Assembly: GCF_025460765.1 (NCBI RefSeq)
Contig: NZ_JAMWEG010000005.1
Location: 310,001-374,000 of the forward strand
DNA length: 64,000 bases
Source of the DNA: Micromonospora sp. MA102
GTDB taxonomy: Bacteria; Actinomycetota; Actinomycetes; Mycobacteriales; Micromonosporaceae
Reading direction: 5' to 3'
The notes below the pieces were generated by a model that made no database searches, was not told the origin of the DNA, and saw nothing but the letters and a program-made list of their open reading frames with translations. Below are positions 49,101 through 57,731 of the stretch, one piece after another. The translations under genes were made by a program, and so were the position numbers. The stretch's first letter is position 1, and every line of letters starts with the position of its first letter.

Positions 49101-50126
49101 TCAGCCTAGTGGCGGGGTGGCCGGAAGGTGACCCGTGTAGGTGACCCCGCCCGCCGCCACCCGGCAGCCGGTCAGGTGGCCGCCGGCCGCGCCCAGCTCC
49201 CGCAGGTAGGCCAGCTCGCCGGCGTGGTCGGCGGCGGCCGGGAACTCGCGCCGGTGGGCGGTGAACGCGCGGCCGCGCAGGGCCGCGCGGGCGGTGCGGC
49301 CCTCGGCGAGCCGGCCGGCCAGCTTTCCGGGGTCGCCGGCCCGCAGCGCCTCGGCCAGCTCGTCGAGGTAGGCCCGGACCGCGTCCAGCTCGGCCAGCAC
49401 ACGCTCCCGGTTACCGAGCAGCATGTTCGCGGTCCGCTCGGGCGGCCCGCCGGCCACCCGGGTGCCGTCGGAGAAGCTGCCGGCGGCGAGCGCGAGCACC
49501 GCGTCGCGCAGCGCCGAGCGCTGCACCGTGCCGGCCAGCGCGCCGGCGAGCAGGTGGGGCAGGTGGGAGGCGAGCGCGGCGGCGCTGTCGTGCTCCGGGG
49601 CGGACATCGGCACCACCCGGGCGTGGAAGACGTCGATGAGCAGCGCGGCGAGCGACCGGAACGCGGGCATCCCGGTCGGGCCAGGGCAGAGCACCCAGGC
49701 GGCCCCGTCGAGCAGCGCCGGGCTGGCCGCGTCGAGGCCGGCCCGGTCGGCGCCGGCCATCGGGTGGCCGGGCACGAACCGGTGCCCGAGCCCCTGCGCG
49801 ACGGCGGCCGTGGCCACCTCGGCCTTGGTGCTGCCCACGTCGGTGAGCACGCACCGGTCGTCGGTGGCCGCGGCCACCGACGCCACCGTCGCGGGCAGGG
49901 TGGGCAGCGGGCCGCACAGGAACACGACGTCCCGGCCGGCGACCGCCTCCTCGACCGTGTCGGGCGCGGCGACGCCCTGCTCGCGGACCCGCCGCCGGGT
50001 CGCCGGGTCGGGGTCCCAGCCGGCCACGTCGAGCCCGGCGTCGCGCAGCCGGAGCAGCACCGACCCCCCGATCAGGCCGGTGCCGACCACCGCCGCGCGC
50101 GCCTGCCCGCCGGCCCCGCCCACCAT
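49101..50126 (-). CDS. tyrA: prephenate dehydrogenase
   Basis: 341 residues. The NAD loop is VVGTGLIGGSVLLRL; DVGSTKAEV, PGHPMAG and the catalytic His region HDSAAALASHLPHLLAGAL are TyrA motifs. It oxidatively decarboxylates prephenate to 4-hydroxyphenylpyruvate for tyrosine. The length leaves no room for a clear ACT domain. It draws on chorismate from the aro genes in this window. Its ATG at 50126 is 77 bp from the preceding gene's stop. Confidence 0.92.
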   Translation of the reverse strand: MVGGAGGQARAAVVGTGLIGGSVLLRLRDAGLDVAGWDPDPATRRRVREQGVAAPDTVEEAVAGRDVVFLCGPLPTLPATVASVAAATDDRCVLTDVGSTKAEVATAAVAQGLGHRFVPGHPMAGADRAGLDAASPALLDGAAWVLCPGPTGMPAFRSLAALLIDVFHARVVPMSAPEHDSAAALASHLPHLLAGALAGTVQRSALRDAVLALAAGSFSDGTRVAGGPPERTANMLLGNRERVLAELDAVRAYLDELAEALRAGDPGKLAGRLAEGRTARAALRGRAFTAHRREFPAAADHAGELAYLRELGAAGGHLTGCRVAAGGVTYTGHLPATPPLG

Positions 50127-50203
50127 CGGCCCACCTCGGCGTTCCGTAGTCCGGAGCCGGCCCCGGCCCCGCTGGAAGTCCCGCCGAGGATACCGCCCGC
50201 GGC

Positions 50204-51172
50204 TCAGGCCTGGCGTTCCGTCACCGTCCGCCGCCACCGGGCGTACGCCCGGCCCGGGTCGCCGAAGTACGTCCACGGCAGCTCGGTCACCAGGTCGCCG
50301 AGCGCCTGGAAGCGCTCCGCGGCGGCGTCGTGGTCGCCGCCCACGGCGAAGCACATCGCGAAGTTGTTGTGCGGCTGCGGCCAGCCCGGGTAGTGGCCGT
50401 GCTCCGGATGGCGCACCGACTGGTCGGCCGCGGCGCGCAGCTCGGCGAGCACCCCGGGGTCGCGGAGGTGGGCGTCGTCCTCCCCGGAGGGCAGCTTCAG
50501 CCACATCTCCAGGTGGGCCGCCGCGACCAGGTGGGCCAGGCCGCTGGCGGCCGGCGCCTTGGCCGCCGCGGACCGGGCGAAGTCGAACATCTCCTCGTCG
50601 CTGCCGAACCACTTGGCGCACCGGTACTGGAGCATCTGGACATGGGCCAGCCGGTGCCACGGGTGCCGGGCGACCACGTCGGCGAAGCGCCGCGCCGCCT
50701 CCTCCCGGTCCACCTGGCGGCCCCGCGCCGAGGTGACCAGGAAGGCCCGGGCGGTGGTGTCGTCGGGGTCCCGCGCGGCCACCTCGTCCAGCAGGTTCTC
50801 GGCGAAGGTCAGCCGCTTGCGGAACTCGCGGAACTGCTCCTGGCTGGTCAGCGAGGAGGAGGCCCCGCCCCGGGCCTCCCAGGCCCAGTGCACGGCGTGG
50901 GTGCCCCGGACCAGCAGCGGAAGGGTGGCGCGCGGCTCGGCGTCGGCCCACTCGCCGATCCACTCCTGCACACCCGGCACCCGGCCGGCGGCGGAGAGGC
51001 AGAACGCCTGGTGGTCGGGGTCGGTGACGGTGACCAGCACGTCCCGGGCGGTCCGCCAGTCCCGCCGGGCCAGCGCCTCGGAGAGCGCCGCGGCGGCCGG
51101 GTCACCCATCGTCGGGTCGACCGGCAGCCCGGGTCCACTCTGCTGCTTCGTCCTCCGCCGGAACGGCCACAT
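50204..51172 (-). CDS. helical-repeat (TPR-like) protein of unknown function
   Basis: 322 residues, no signal or membrane helix. After a basic start (MWPFRRRTKQQ) it is wholly helical with Ala/Glu-rich repeats of about 34-40 residues (ALARRDWRTARDVLVTVTDP, ARRFADVVARHPWHRLAHVQ, ERFQALGDLVTELPWTYFGD), which fits TPR-type tandem helices; similar sequences are annotated as hypothetical in actinobacteria. ATG 51172 follows GGAGGACGAGG; the longer open frame upstream (to 51355) is rejected because it runs through the divergent M48 promoter. Confidence 0.7.
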   Translation of the reverse strand: MWPFRRRTKQQSGPGLPVDPTMGDPAAAALSEALARRDWRTARDVLVTVTDPDHQAFCLSAAGRVPGVQEWIGEWADAEPRATLPLLVRGTHAVHWAWEARGGASSSLTSQEQFREFRKRLTFAENLLDEVAARDPDDTTARAFLVTSARGRQVDREEAARRFADVVARHPWHRLAHVQMLQYRCAKWFGSDEEMFDFARSAAAKAPAASGLAHLVAAAHLEMWLKLPSGEDDAHLRDPGVLAELRAAADQSVRHPEHGHYPGWPQPHNNFAMCFAVGGDHDAAAERFQALGDLVTELPWTYFGDPGRAYARWRRTVTERQA

Positions 51173-51317
51173 GTCCTCGTCCTCCCCCGTGCGCGTCGAC
51201 GGAGATCGTAGGGGCCGCCGGATGGGCACGGAAGGGGGTTGTCCGAGCCGCGCTCGCGTCGTACGGTCCCCCGGCGGCCCGACCGGACGGGCCGGTCTCA
51301 ACGGGGAAAGGAAGCAC

Positions 51318-53159
51318 ATGTCCGCCACGTACCGGGCGCTCGCCTCGGTGGTCATGTTGATCGGTTTCTACGTCGTCGCGCTGCTCCAGCTCGCCGCCGT
51401 GGCCGCGCTCGGCGTCTGGCTGTTCAGCCACACCAGCGGTGTGATCACCGGCAAGCTGCTGTTGCCGCTGGTCGTCGCCCTCGGCGCCGTCGGGGTGGGG
51501 CTGTGGAAGGCGATCCGCACCAAGAACGAGCCGGCGCCCGGCCTGATCCTGGACGAGCGGGCGGCCCCGTGGCTCTGGGCCACGGTGCGGGAGCTGGCCG
51601 CCGCGGTCGGCACCCGCGCGCCCGACGAGATCCGCCTGGTGCCCGAGGTGAACGCGGCGGTCGGCGAGCAGAGCCGCCTGCTCGGCCTGATCGGCGGGCG
51701 GCGGACCCTCTACGTGGGACTGCCGCTGCTCCAGGCCATGCGGATCGACCAGCTCCGCTCGGTGCTGGCGCACGAGCTGGGCCACTACTCCGGCCAGCAC
51801 ACCCGGCTGGGCGGCGTCGCCTACCGGGGACGGCTCGCCATCGAGGAGACCGTCGAGCGGATCAGCCCGCGCAACCCGGTCGGCTGGATCTTCCGGGGCT
51901 ACGCGAAGCTCTACCTGATGGTCGACAACGCGGCCTCGCGCCGCCAGGAGCTGGAGGCGGACCGGTCGTCGGTGGCGCTCGCCGGCACCGAGGCGGCGAC
52001 CTCGGCGCTGCGTACGCTGCCCGCGCTCGACGCCGCCTGGGGCTTCTACATGCGCCGCTACGTCGAGCCGGGCTGGTCCGCCGGGCTCGCGCCGGACGAC
52101 CTCTTCGGCGGGTTCGCCATGCTGCTCCAGGCCCGCCGCGAGGAGATCGACGAGCTGCGGGAGAACGCGCCGGAGCCCGAGCCGTCCCGCTGGGACACCC
52201 ACCCCCCGATCGGCGTACGCGTCGCCGCGATGACCGCCACGCCCGGCGCGGTGGTGGCGCCGGACGACCGGCCGGCCTGGACCCTGCTGGCCGACGTGGC
52301 CGGCGCCGGGCGGCAGCTCCAGGGCCTGGTGGTCGAGCACGGCGGCCGGCGGCTGCTGCCGTGGGCCGAGTTCGTCGCCGAGTCGGTGGCCGCCTCGGTG
52401 CAGCGGCAGGCGGACGGCATCTACCGGGCGGCCGGGCGGTTCACCGGCACCCCCACCCCGGGCCTGCCGATCCTGCTGGACCTGGTCCGCGCCGGCCGGC
52501 TCGGGGAGTTCGCCGAGCAGTTCTTCAGCGGCGCCACCCGCAGGGAGGCCGCCGCCGCCTTCGCCGGGCCGATGGAGACCCTGCTGGACAACGCCGCGGT
52601 CCGCTCCGGGCGGGCCCGCTGGCAGCTCTCCTGGTCGGGCCCGGCCCAGCTGGTCGGCCCGGCGGGCGAGCCGCTGGACCTGGCCGGCATCGCCAAGCTG
52701 GCGGTCGCGCCGGAGACCCTGGACGAGGCGCTGGCCCGCCTCGCCGAGCTGGGTGTCGACGCCGCCCACGCCACCGTGGTGCAGGCCCGGGCCTCGGCCC
52801 GCAACGCCGACCTGATCGGCGGGCTCGCCAACATCAAGATCGACGGCCGGGAGCACGACATCCTCGTGCTCGACAACGGCCTGGTCCTGATCCCCGACCC
52901 GGGCAAGTCGAGCGAGGGCGAGAAGCGCCTCGTGGCGCTCGTCGGCGCGGTGCCGGTCGCCGACCTGGCCGCCCGGCACCCGTACCTGCCGTACGAGGAG
53001 ATCACCTCGGTCGAGGTGAAGCGCGAGGTGCCGCTGAAGGCCACCCTCACCCTCTTCGACGGCCGGACCGTGTCGGTGCAGGAGCTGATGGCCAGCGAGT
53101 TCCTGGAGAAGCGCAGCCGGGACACCCTGCTGCGGGTGTTCCAGCGGATCAACGGCTGA
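51318..53159 (+). CDS. M48-family membrane zinc metalloprotease
   Basis: 613 residues. Two N-terminal helices (about 10-35 and 45-65) are followed by the peptidase domain with HELGH (152-156) and the third ligand Glu213 in RQELEADR, the HtpX/CAAX-protease pattern. A substrate-side region to about residue 330 is followed by a long soluble C-terminal extension of about 280 residues, unusual for HtpX and without a recognised domain. AAGGAAG precedes ATG 51318. It probably clears damaged membrane proteins. Confidence 0.88.
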   Translation: MSATYRALASVVMLIGFYVVALLQLAAVAALGVWLFSHTSGVITGKLLLPLVVALGAVGVGLWKAIRTKNEPAPGLILDERAAPWLWATVRELAAAVGTRAPDEIRLVPEVNAAVGEQSRLLGLIGGRRTLYVGLPLLQAMRIDQLRSVLAHELGHYSGQHTRLGGVAYRGRLAIEETVERISPRNPVGWIFRGYAKLYLMVDNAASRRQELEADRSSVALAGTEAATSALRTLPALDAAWGFYMRRYVEPGWSAGLAPDDLFGGFAMLLQARREEIDELRENAPEPEPSRWDTHPPIGVRVAAMTATPGAVVAPDDRPAWTLLADVAGAGRQLQGLVVEHGGRRLLPWAEFVAESVAASVQRQADGIYRAAGRFTGTPTPGLPILLDLVRAGRLGEFAEQFFSGATRREAAAAFAGPMETLLDNAAVRSGRARWQLSWSGPAQLVGPAGEPLDLAGIAKLAVAPETLDEALARLAELGVDAAHATVVQARASARNADLIGGLANIKIDGREHDILVLDNGLVLIPDPGKSSEGEKRLVALVGAVPVADLAARHPYLPYEEITSVEVKREVPLKATLTLFDGRTVSVQELMASEFLEKRSRDTLLRVFQRING

Positions 53160-53210
53160 CGCGTCCGCGGCGGCCGGACCCTACGAGGGCCGGCCGCCGC
53201 GGCACGACGG

Positions 53211-54320
53211 TCAGGGCTGGGCGAGCCGGCCGGCGACCGCGTCGACGTGCTCGTCGGACTCGGTCAACGCCACCCGGACGTGCCGGGAGCCGGCCGGGCC
53301 GTAGAAGACGCCGGCCGCGACCAGGATGCCCCGGCGGGCCAGCCAGTCGACGGTGTCCCAGCAGTCCTCGTCCCGGGTCATCCAGAGGTAGAGCCCCGCC
53401 TCGGAGTGCTCGACGGTGAAACCGGCGCCGGTGAACGCGGCGTGGAGCTTCTCCCGCCGGGCCCGGTAGCGCTCCCGCTGCGCGTCGGCGTGCGCCTGGT
53501 CGCCCAGCGCGGCCACCATGGCGGCCTGCACCGGGGCGGGCACGATCATGCCGGCGTGCTTACGGACCTTGAGCAGCTCGGCCACCAGCGCCGGGTCGCC
53601 GGCCACGAAACCGGCCCGGTAGCCGGCCAGGTTGGAGCGCTTGGAGAGCGAGTGCACCGCCAGCACACCCTCGTACGACCCGCCGCAGACCTCGGGCGAG
53701 AGGACCGAGACGGGCTCGGCGTCCCAGCCCAGCGGCAGGTAGCACTCGTCGCTGGCGACCACCGCGCCGCGCTCCCGCGCCCAGTCCACCACCTTGCGCA
53801 GGTGGCCGGCGGGCAGCACCCGCCCGGTCGGGTTGCCGGGCGAATTCACCCACACCAGCCGGACCCGCGGGTCGGGGCCCAGGGCGGTCAGCGAATCCGT
53901 GCGCACCGTGGTGGCACCGGCCAGCCGGGCCCCGTCCTCGTACGTCGGGTAGGCGATGGACGGCACCACGACCACGTCACCGGGACCGACGCCGAGCAGC
54001 GTGGGAAGCCAGGCGACCAGCTCCTTGGAGCCGATGGTCGGCAGCACCCCGAGCCCGTCGACGCCCGCACCGCAGGCGCGCGCCACCCAGGCCGCGATGG
54101 CGGCCCGCAGCGCGGGCGTGCCCGCGGTCAGCGGGTAGCCCGGCGCGTCCGACGCGTCGGCCAGCGCCTGCCGGATCAGCGCGGGCACCGGGTCGACCGG
54201 CGTGCCCATCGAGAGGTTGATGAGACCGTCCGGGTGCGCCGCGGCCGTCGCGGCCGCGGCGTCCAGGGAGTCCCAGGTGAACTCGGGCAGCCGCGACGAG
54301 ACCGGCGCGGACCGGTTCAG
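53211..54320 (-). CDS. dapC: succinyldiaminopimelate transaminase, with a probable CTG start
   Basis: 369 residues, PLP class I/II aminotransferase fold. NSPGNPTGRVLP, SDECYLPLGW and HSLSKRSNLAGYRAGF (Schiff-base Lys) are present; the family opening RLPEFTWDSLDAAAATAAAH is at about residues 10-29. It makes succinyl-LL-DAP, feeding DapE. No ATG, GTG or TTG precedes that conserved opening near the right place; CTG 54320 overlaps the fdxA stop as CTGA and has GGAGAGG 4-5 nt upstream. It is coupled to fdxA as in mycobacteria (Rv1177-Rv1178). Confidence 0.85.
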   Translation of the reverse strand: MNRSAPVSSRLPEFTWDSLDAAAATAAAHPDGLINLSMGTPVDPVPALIRQALADASDAPGYPLTAGTPALRAAIAAWVARACGAGVDGLGVLPTIGSKELVAWLPTLLGVGPGDVVVVPSIAYPTYEDGARLAGATTVRTDSLTALGPDPRVRLVWVNSPGNPTGRVLPAGHLRKVVDWARERGAVVASDECYLPLGWDAEPVSVLSPEVCGGSYEGVLAVHSLSKRSNLAGYRAGFVAGDPALVAELLKVRKHAGMIVPAPVQAAMVAALGDQAHADAQRERYRARREKLHAAFTGAGFTVEHSEAGLYLWMTRDEDCWDTVDWLARRGILVAAGVFYGPAGSRHVRVALTESDEHVDAVAGRLAQP

Positions 54321-54643
54321 TGGCCCTCTCCGCGCGGCGGCTGCGCGGCCACGAAGGTCGCGTCCTTCTCCACCTTGCCGATCTTGGAAGCGCCGCCCGG
54401 CGAGCCCAGGTCCTCGAAGAACTCGTAGTTCGCCCCGGTGTAGTCCTTCCACTGCTCCGGGACGTCATCCTCGTAGAAGATCGCTTCGACCGGGCAGACC
54501 GGCTCACAGGCACCACAGTCGACGCACTCGTCGGGGTGGATGTAGAGCATCCGGTTGCCCTCGTAGATGCAGTCGACCGGGCACTCCTCGATGCATGCCT
54601 TGTCGAGCACATCCACGCACGGCTCGGCGATGATGTAGGTCAC
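54317..54643 (-). CDS. fdxA: 7Fe ferredoxin (3Fe-4S plus 4Fe-4S)
   Basis: 108 residues. The first motif region EPCVDVLDKACIEECPVDC and second CVDCGACEPVCPVEAIF match Azotobacter-type FdI / mycobacterial FdxC: Cys-x7-Cys-x3-Cys for one cluster and Cys-x2-Cys-x2-Cys-x3-Cys-Pro for the other. The GGASKIG and GEGH end are typical of actinobacteria. GTG 54643 has GGAGGAG about 8 nt upstream. It carries electrons for unknown partners and overlaps dapC by 4 nt. Confidence 0.95.
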   Translation of the reverse strand: MTYIIAEPCVDVLDKACIEECPVDCIYEGNRMLYIHPDECVDCGACEPVCPVEAIFYEDDVPEQWKDYTGANYEFFEDLGSPGGASKIGKVEKDATFVAAQPPRGEGH

Positions 54644-54722
54644 CGGTCTTCTCCTCCGCAAGACTCGCCGCGATCATCCGCGACGGTAAGAGCCTAGTAT
54701 CTCGCCGGGGAGGGGGTCGATC

Positions 54723-55673
54723 GTGCTCCGACAGCAGGACGTGGGACACCGGATCGTGGTCCGGCGGATTGTGGGGATTCGCGAAGGCCGGCCGCTCTTC
54801 TCCGACGCGCTCGGCGAGCTGGTCGAGCTGAGCGAGACCCACATCACGCTGTCCACCGACCGGGGGCGGCTGCGGGTCCCGGTGGACGAGGTGCACCGCG
54901 CGAAACGGGTGCCGCCGGCCCGCCGGCCGACGGCCGCCGCCGTGGTCGCGCTAGAACTGGCCGCCGACGAGGCGTGGCCCGCCCCGGTACGCGGGCGGCT
55001 CGGCGACTGGCTGCTGCGCGGCGCCGAGGGCTGGACCGGCCGGGCGAACAGCGCGCTGCCGGTCGGCGACCCGGACCGCCCGCTGCCCGCCGCGCTCGAC
55101 GCCGTGGAGCGCTGGTACGCCGAGCGCGGCCAACCCGCCATGGTGAACACCCCGCTGCCGCTGGCCGCGCCGGTGGGCGCCGAGCTGGACGCGCGCGGCT
55201 GGACCGCCCGGCCACCGGTGCTGGTGCAGACCGCGCCGCTCACCGCGTTGCCGGCGGATCGCCCCGACCTGCCCGCGGTCGGCCTCTCGACCACGCCCTC
55301 GGCCGAGTGGCTGGCGGTGGCCGCCGGCCGCAAGGGCGGGCTGCCGGACGCGGCCCGGCACGTGCTCACCGCCGTGGACCGGATCCGCTTCGCCCACCTG
55401 CACGTCGACGGGCGGCTGCTCGCGGTGGGCCGGGGTACGGTCACCGGCGGGGGCCGCTGGCTCGGCCTCACGCTCATCGAGGTGCTGCCGGAGGCCCGCC
55501 GGCGCGGGTTCGCCGGCGCGGTCATCCGGGCGCTGGCCGACTGGGGCCGGGCGGAGGGCGCCACGCGCGCCTTCCTCCAGGTGGAGCAGCACAACGCCCC
55601 CGCGGTGGCCCTCTACCAGCGGCTCGGCTTCACCACCCACCACACCTACCTGACCCGGGTCGCCCCGGCCTGA
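54723..55673 (+). CDS. GNAT acetyltransferase with N-terminal SH3-like domain (Rv0428c-like)
   Basis: 316 residues. The first 60 residues (VGHRIVVRRIVGIREGRPLF, LVELSETHITLSTDRGRLRV) look like the small beta-barrel that precedes the GNAT fold in Mycobacterium tuberculosis Rv0428c. A degenerate middle part is followed by the GNAT domain (IEVLPEARRRGFAGAVIRAL, HNAPAVALYQRLGF). TAGTAT (54694-54699) may be the -10 box. Divergent from fdxA. Substrate unknown. Confidence 0.85.
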   Translation: MLRQQDVGHRIVVRRIVGIREGRPLFSDALGELVELSETHITLSTDRGRLRVPVDEVHRAKRVPPARRPTAAAVVALELAADEAWPAPVRGRLGDWLLRGAEGWTGRANSALPVGDPDRPLPAALDAVERWYAERGQPAMVNTPLPLAAPVGAELDARGWTARPPVLVQTAPLTALPADRPDLPAVGLSTTPSAEWLAVAAGRKGGLPDAARHVLTAVDRIRFAHLHVDGRLLAVGRGTVTGGGRWLGLTLIEVLPEARRRGFAGAVIRALADWGRAEGATRAFLQVEQHNAPAVALYQRLGFTTHHTYLTRVAPA

Positions 55674-56138
55674 TCAGCGGCGGACGACCTTGCGGGGCTT
55701 CGCGGCCTTCAGCTCGGCGTAGCGCTTGAGCTGCCGGGAGCGGTGGTCGCGGCCCAGCGCGGTGAGGACCAGGTAGCCGGCCAGCACGCCGGCCACGGTG
55801 GCCGCGAGGTAGAGCCAGATCTGGGCGAAGAAGAGGCCGGCGCCGCCCTCGAACGGGTTCTCGCCGACCAGCAGCGGGCCCACGAAGACGGTCAGCGCCA
55901 GCGCGGTGACCACCGCGACGGCCAGGTCGCCGGTCCAGTGGCCGGCCGGCCGGTCCGCGCCCCAGCGGAACGCCGTGGCGGCCAGGATCAGCCCGATGAC
56001 CAGGAACATCACCAGCGAGACCCGGCCCGCGGCGGTGTCGTCGTCCGGGTAGGCCAGCTTGATGACCACCCGGGCCGCCACGTTGACCACGAACAACGCG
56101 GCCGCCAGCACGCCGACCGCACGCCACCGCTGGAACAT
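55674..56138 (-). CDS. small four-helix membrane protein
   Basis: 154 residues. Helices at about 7-25, 42-58, 70-88 and 103-122 are followed by a very basic cytoplasmic tail (GRDHRSRQLKRYAELKAAKP). ATG 56138 is chosen because GGGAGGCG lies just upstream. The start 21 codons further out has no such site. No family recognised. It ends one base from the stop of the convergent GNAT gene. Confidence 0.7.
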   Translation of the reverse strand: MFQRWRAVGVLAAALFVVNVAARVVIKLAYPDDDTAAGRVSLVMFLVIGLILAATAFRWGADRPAGHWTGDLAVAVVTALALTVFVGPLLVGENPFEGGAGLFFAQIWLYLAATVAGVLAGYLVLTALGRDHRSRQLKRYAELKAAKPRKVVRR

Positions 56139-56226
56139 CGCACGCCTCCCGCCGTACCGCCCGCCCCCACCGGGTGGGCTCCTGGCAGGAATACTTACCA
56201 CCGCAACCTGTGCGGCGTCTGCACCC

Positions 56227-56721
56227 TCAGCGGACGGCCGGCGGCACCACGAGCTGCCGGAAGCCCAGCACCGCGAAGGTGACCGCGCCGGCGACGATCA
56301 ACGCGAGGCCGAGCACGTTGTCGCCGCTGAGCGCGAGATCGCCCTCGACCGTGCGGAAGCCGCCCGCGACGATCACCACGAACCAGGGCAGGGCGGCCAG
56401 CGCCGCCGCCCAGCGGGTGCCCACCGCCCGGTGGGCGAACCCGCTCACCAGCACCGTCAGCACCACCACCGCGGCGATCCCGCCCAGTGCGAGCGCGAGC
56501 CCGACCAGGGCCTTGCCGGCACCTCCGGGGCGGCCCTTGACCACCTCCCAGGCCCAGGTGGCGTAGAGCAGGTCGAGCACCGCGACGAGCACGCCGGCCC
56601 AGACCGCCACCACCCCGCCGGCGACGCGCAGCGCGAGGTCGACCGCCCGGCCCGACGGCTCGGGCGGCGCGGCGGGCTCCTGCTCGGGGGCGACCGACAT
56701 GGGTACGGCGGGCAGCGTCAC
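56227..56721 (-). CDS. four-helix membrane protein coupled to mshB
   Basis: 164 residues. A Pro-rich N-terminus is followed by four hydrophobic segments (about 30-52, 70-92, 105-122, 135-155). GTG 56721 overlaps the mshB stop (GTGA); an internal ATG at 56700 is the alternative. The same gene order next to mshB occurs in other actinobacteria, from memory, but the role is unknown; a link to mycothiol is only by context. Confidence 0.7.
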   Translation of the reverse strand: MTLPAVPMSVAPEQEPAAPPEPSGRAVDLALRVAGGVVAVWAGVLVAVLDLLYATWAWEVVKGRPGGAGKALVGLALALGGIAAVVVLTVLVSGFAHRAVGTRWAAALAALPWFVVIVAGGFRTVEGDLALSGDNVLGLALIVAGAVTFAVLGFRQLVVPPAVR

Positions 56722-57635
56722 CGGAGGCCGGCCGCCGCCGTGACCGGGGACCGGTCCGGCCGCTCCGGCGCCAACCCGGCGAACAGGTCGTCCTCCCAGC
56801 CGTACGGGCCGCTGCCCGGCCCCTTCTCGCCGACCGCGAGCGTGAAGTACTCGACCCCCATGAACTCGGCGCCGAAGTTGCCGGCGATCGAGTAGAGCCA
56901 GGAGGTGGCCGGGATCTGGGTGGCGTGGGCCCGCATGGCCGCCTCCTTGGCGGCGTGCTGGTCGGTGGCGTCGATGCGCGCGGCGATCCCCTCGTCGGGG
57001 GTGCCGAAGGGCAGCTCGTCGATGCTGTCGATGCCGGCGAAGGGGTTGTCCGACGACTCGGTGAACGCGTCCAGGCCGGCCTCCAGCACACCGCGCGGCA
57101 TCGCCGTCCAGTAGACCTTCGCCGGGGCGATCCCCTCGGCGGCGGCCAGCTCCACGCCGCGCATGGCGACCCGGTGCGCCTGGATGTGGTCCGGGTGGCC
57201 GTAGAAGCCGTTCGGGTCGTACGTGATCATCACCTGCGGGCGGACCTCCCGGATGATCTCCAGCAGGTGCCCGGCGGCCTCGTCGAGGTCGGCCTGCCAG
57301 AACGCGCGGGGGTGCTCGTTGGTGGCCAGGCCCATCATCCCGGAGTCGCGGTAGCGGCCCGCGCCGCCGAGGAAGCGGTGGTCGGTGACGCCGAGCGCGG
57401 CGCAGGCGGCCGCCAGCTCGCCGATCCGGTAGCCGCCGAGCTGGTCGGCCTCGCCCGCGCCGAGCTGGGCCAGCGCCGGCACGTGGATCTCGCCCTCCTC
57501 GCCCAGCGTGCAGGTCACCAGGGTGACGTGGGCGCCGGCGGCGGCGTAGTGCGCCATCGTCGCGCCGGTGCCGATGGACTCGTCGTCGGGGTGCGCGTGG
57601 ACCAGCAGCAGGCGTCGGTCGGGCAGCGTCGTCAC
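56718..57635 (-). CDS. mshB: N-acetyl-1-D-myo-inositol-2-amino-2-deoxy-alpha-D-glucopyranoside deacetylase (mycothiol biosynthesis)
   Basis: 305 residues, PIG-L/LmbE zinc amidase fold. Zinc motifs are [10 protein letters not shown] (His15, Asp18) and [12 protein letters not shown]. It deacetylates GlcNAc-Ins to GlcN-Ins, the second committed step to mycothiol. GTG 57635 is chosen: TAGAGT (57648 to 57643 on the minus strand) is 7 nt upstream, as at other leaderless starts here; the GTG at 57644 would overlap that box. Downstream membrane gene is coupled. Confidence 0.93.
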   Translation of the reverse strand: MTTLPDRRLLLVHAHPDDESIGTGATMAHYAAAGAHVTLVTCTLGEEGEIHVPALAQLGAGEADQLGGYRIGELAAACAALGVTDHRFLGGAGRYRDSGMMGLATNEHPRAFWQADLDEAAGHLLEIIREVRPQVMITYDPNGFYGHPDHIQAHRVAMRGVELAAAEGIAPAKVYWTAMPRGVLEAGLDAFTESSDNPFAGIDSIDELPFGTPDEGIAARIDATDQHAAKEAAMRAHATQIPATSWLYSIAGNFGAEFMGVEYFTLAVGEKGPGSGPYGWEDDLFAGLAPERPDRSPVTAAAGLR

Positions 57636-57731
57636 GCCCGTCACTCTAACCGGCGGTCCTGCCCGCCCGATGCTTACGCGTCCGCCCAGGTCGGCCACAT
57701 CACGCCCGGCCCCGGCCTACTCTCTACAGGC

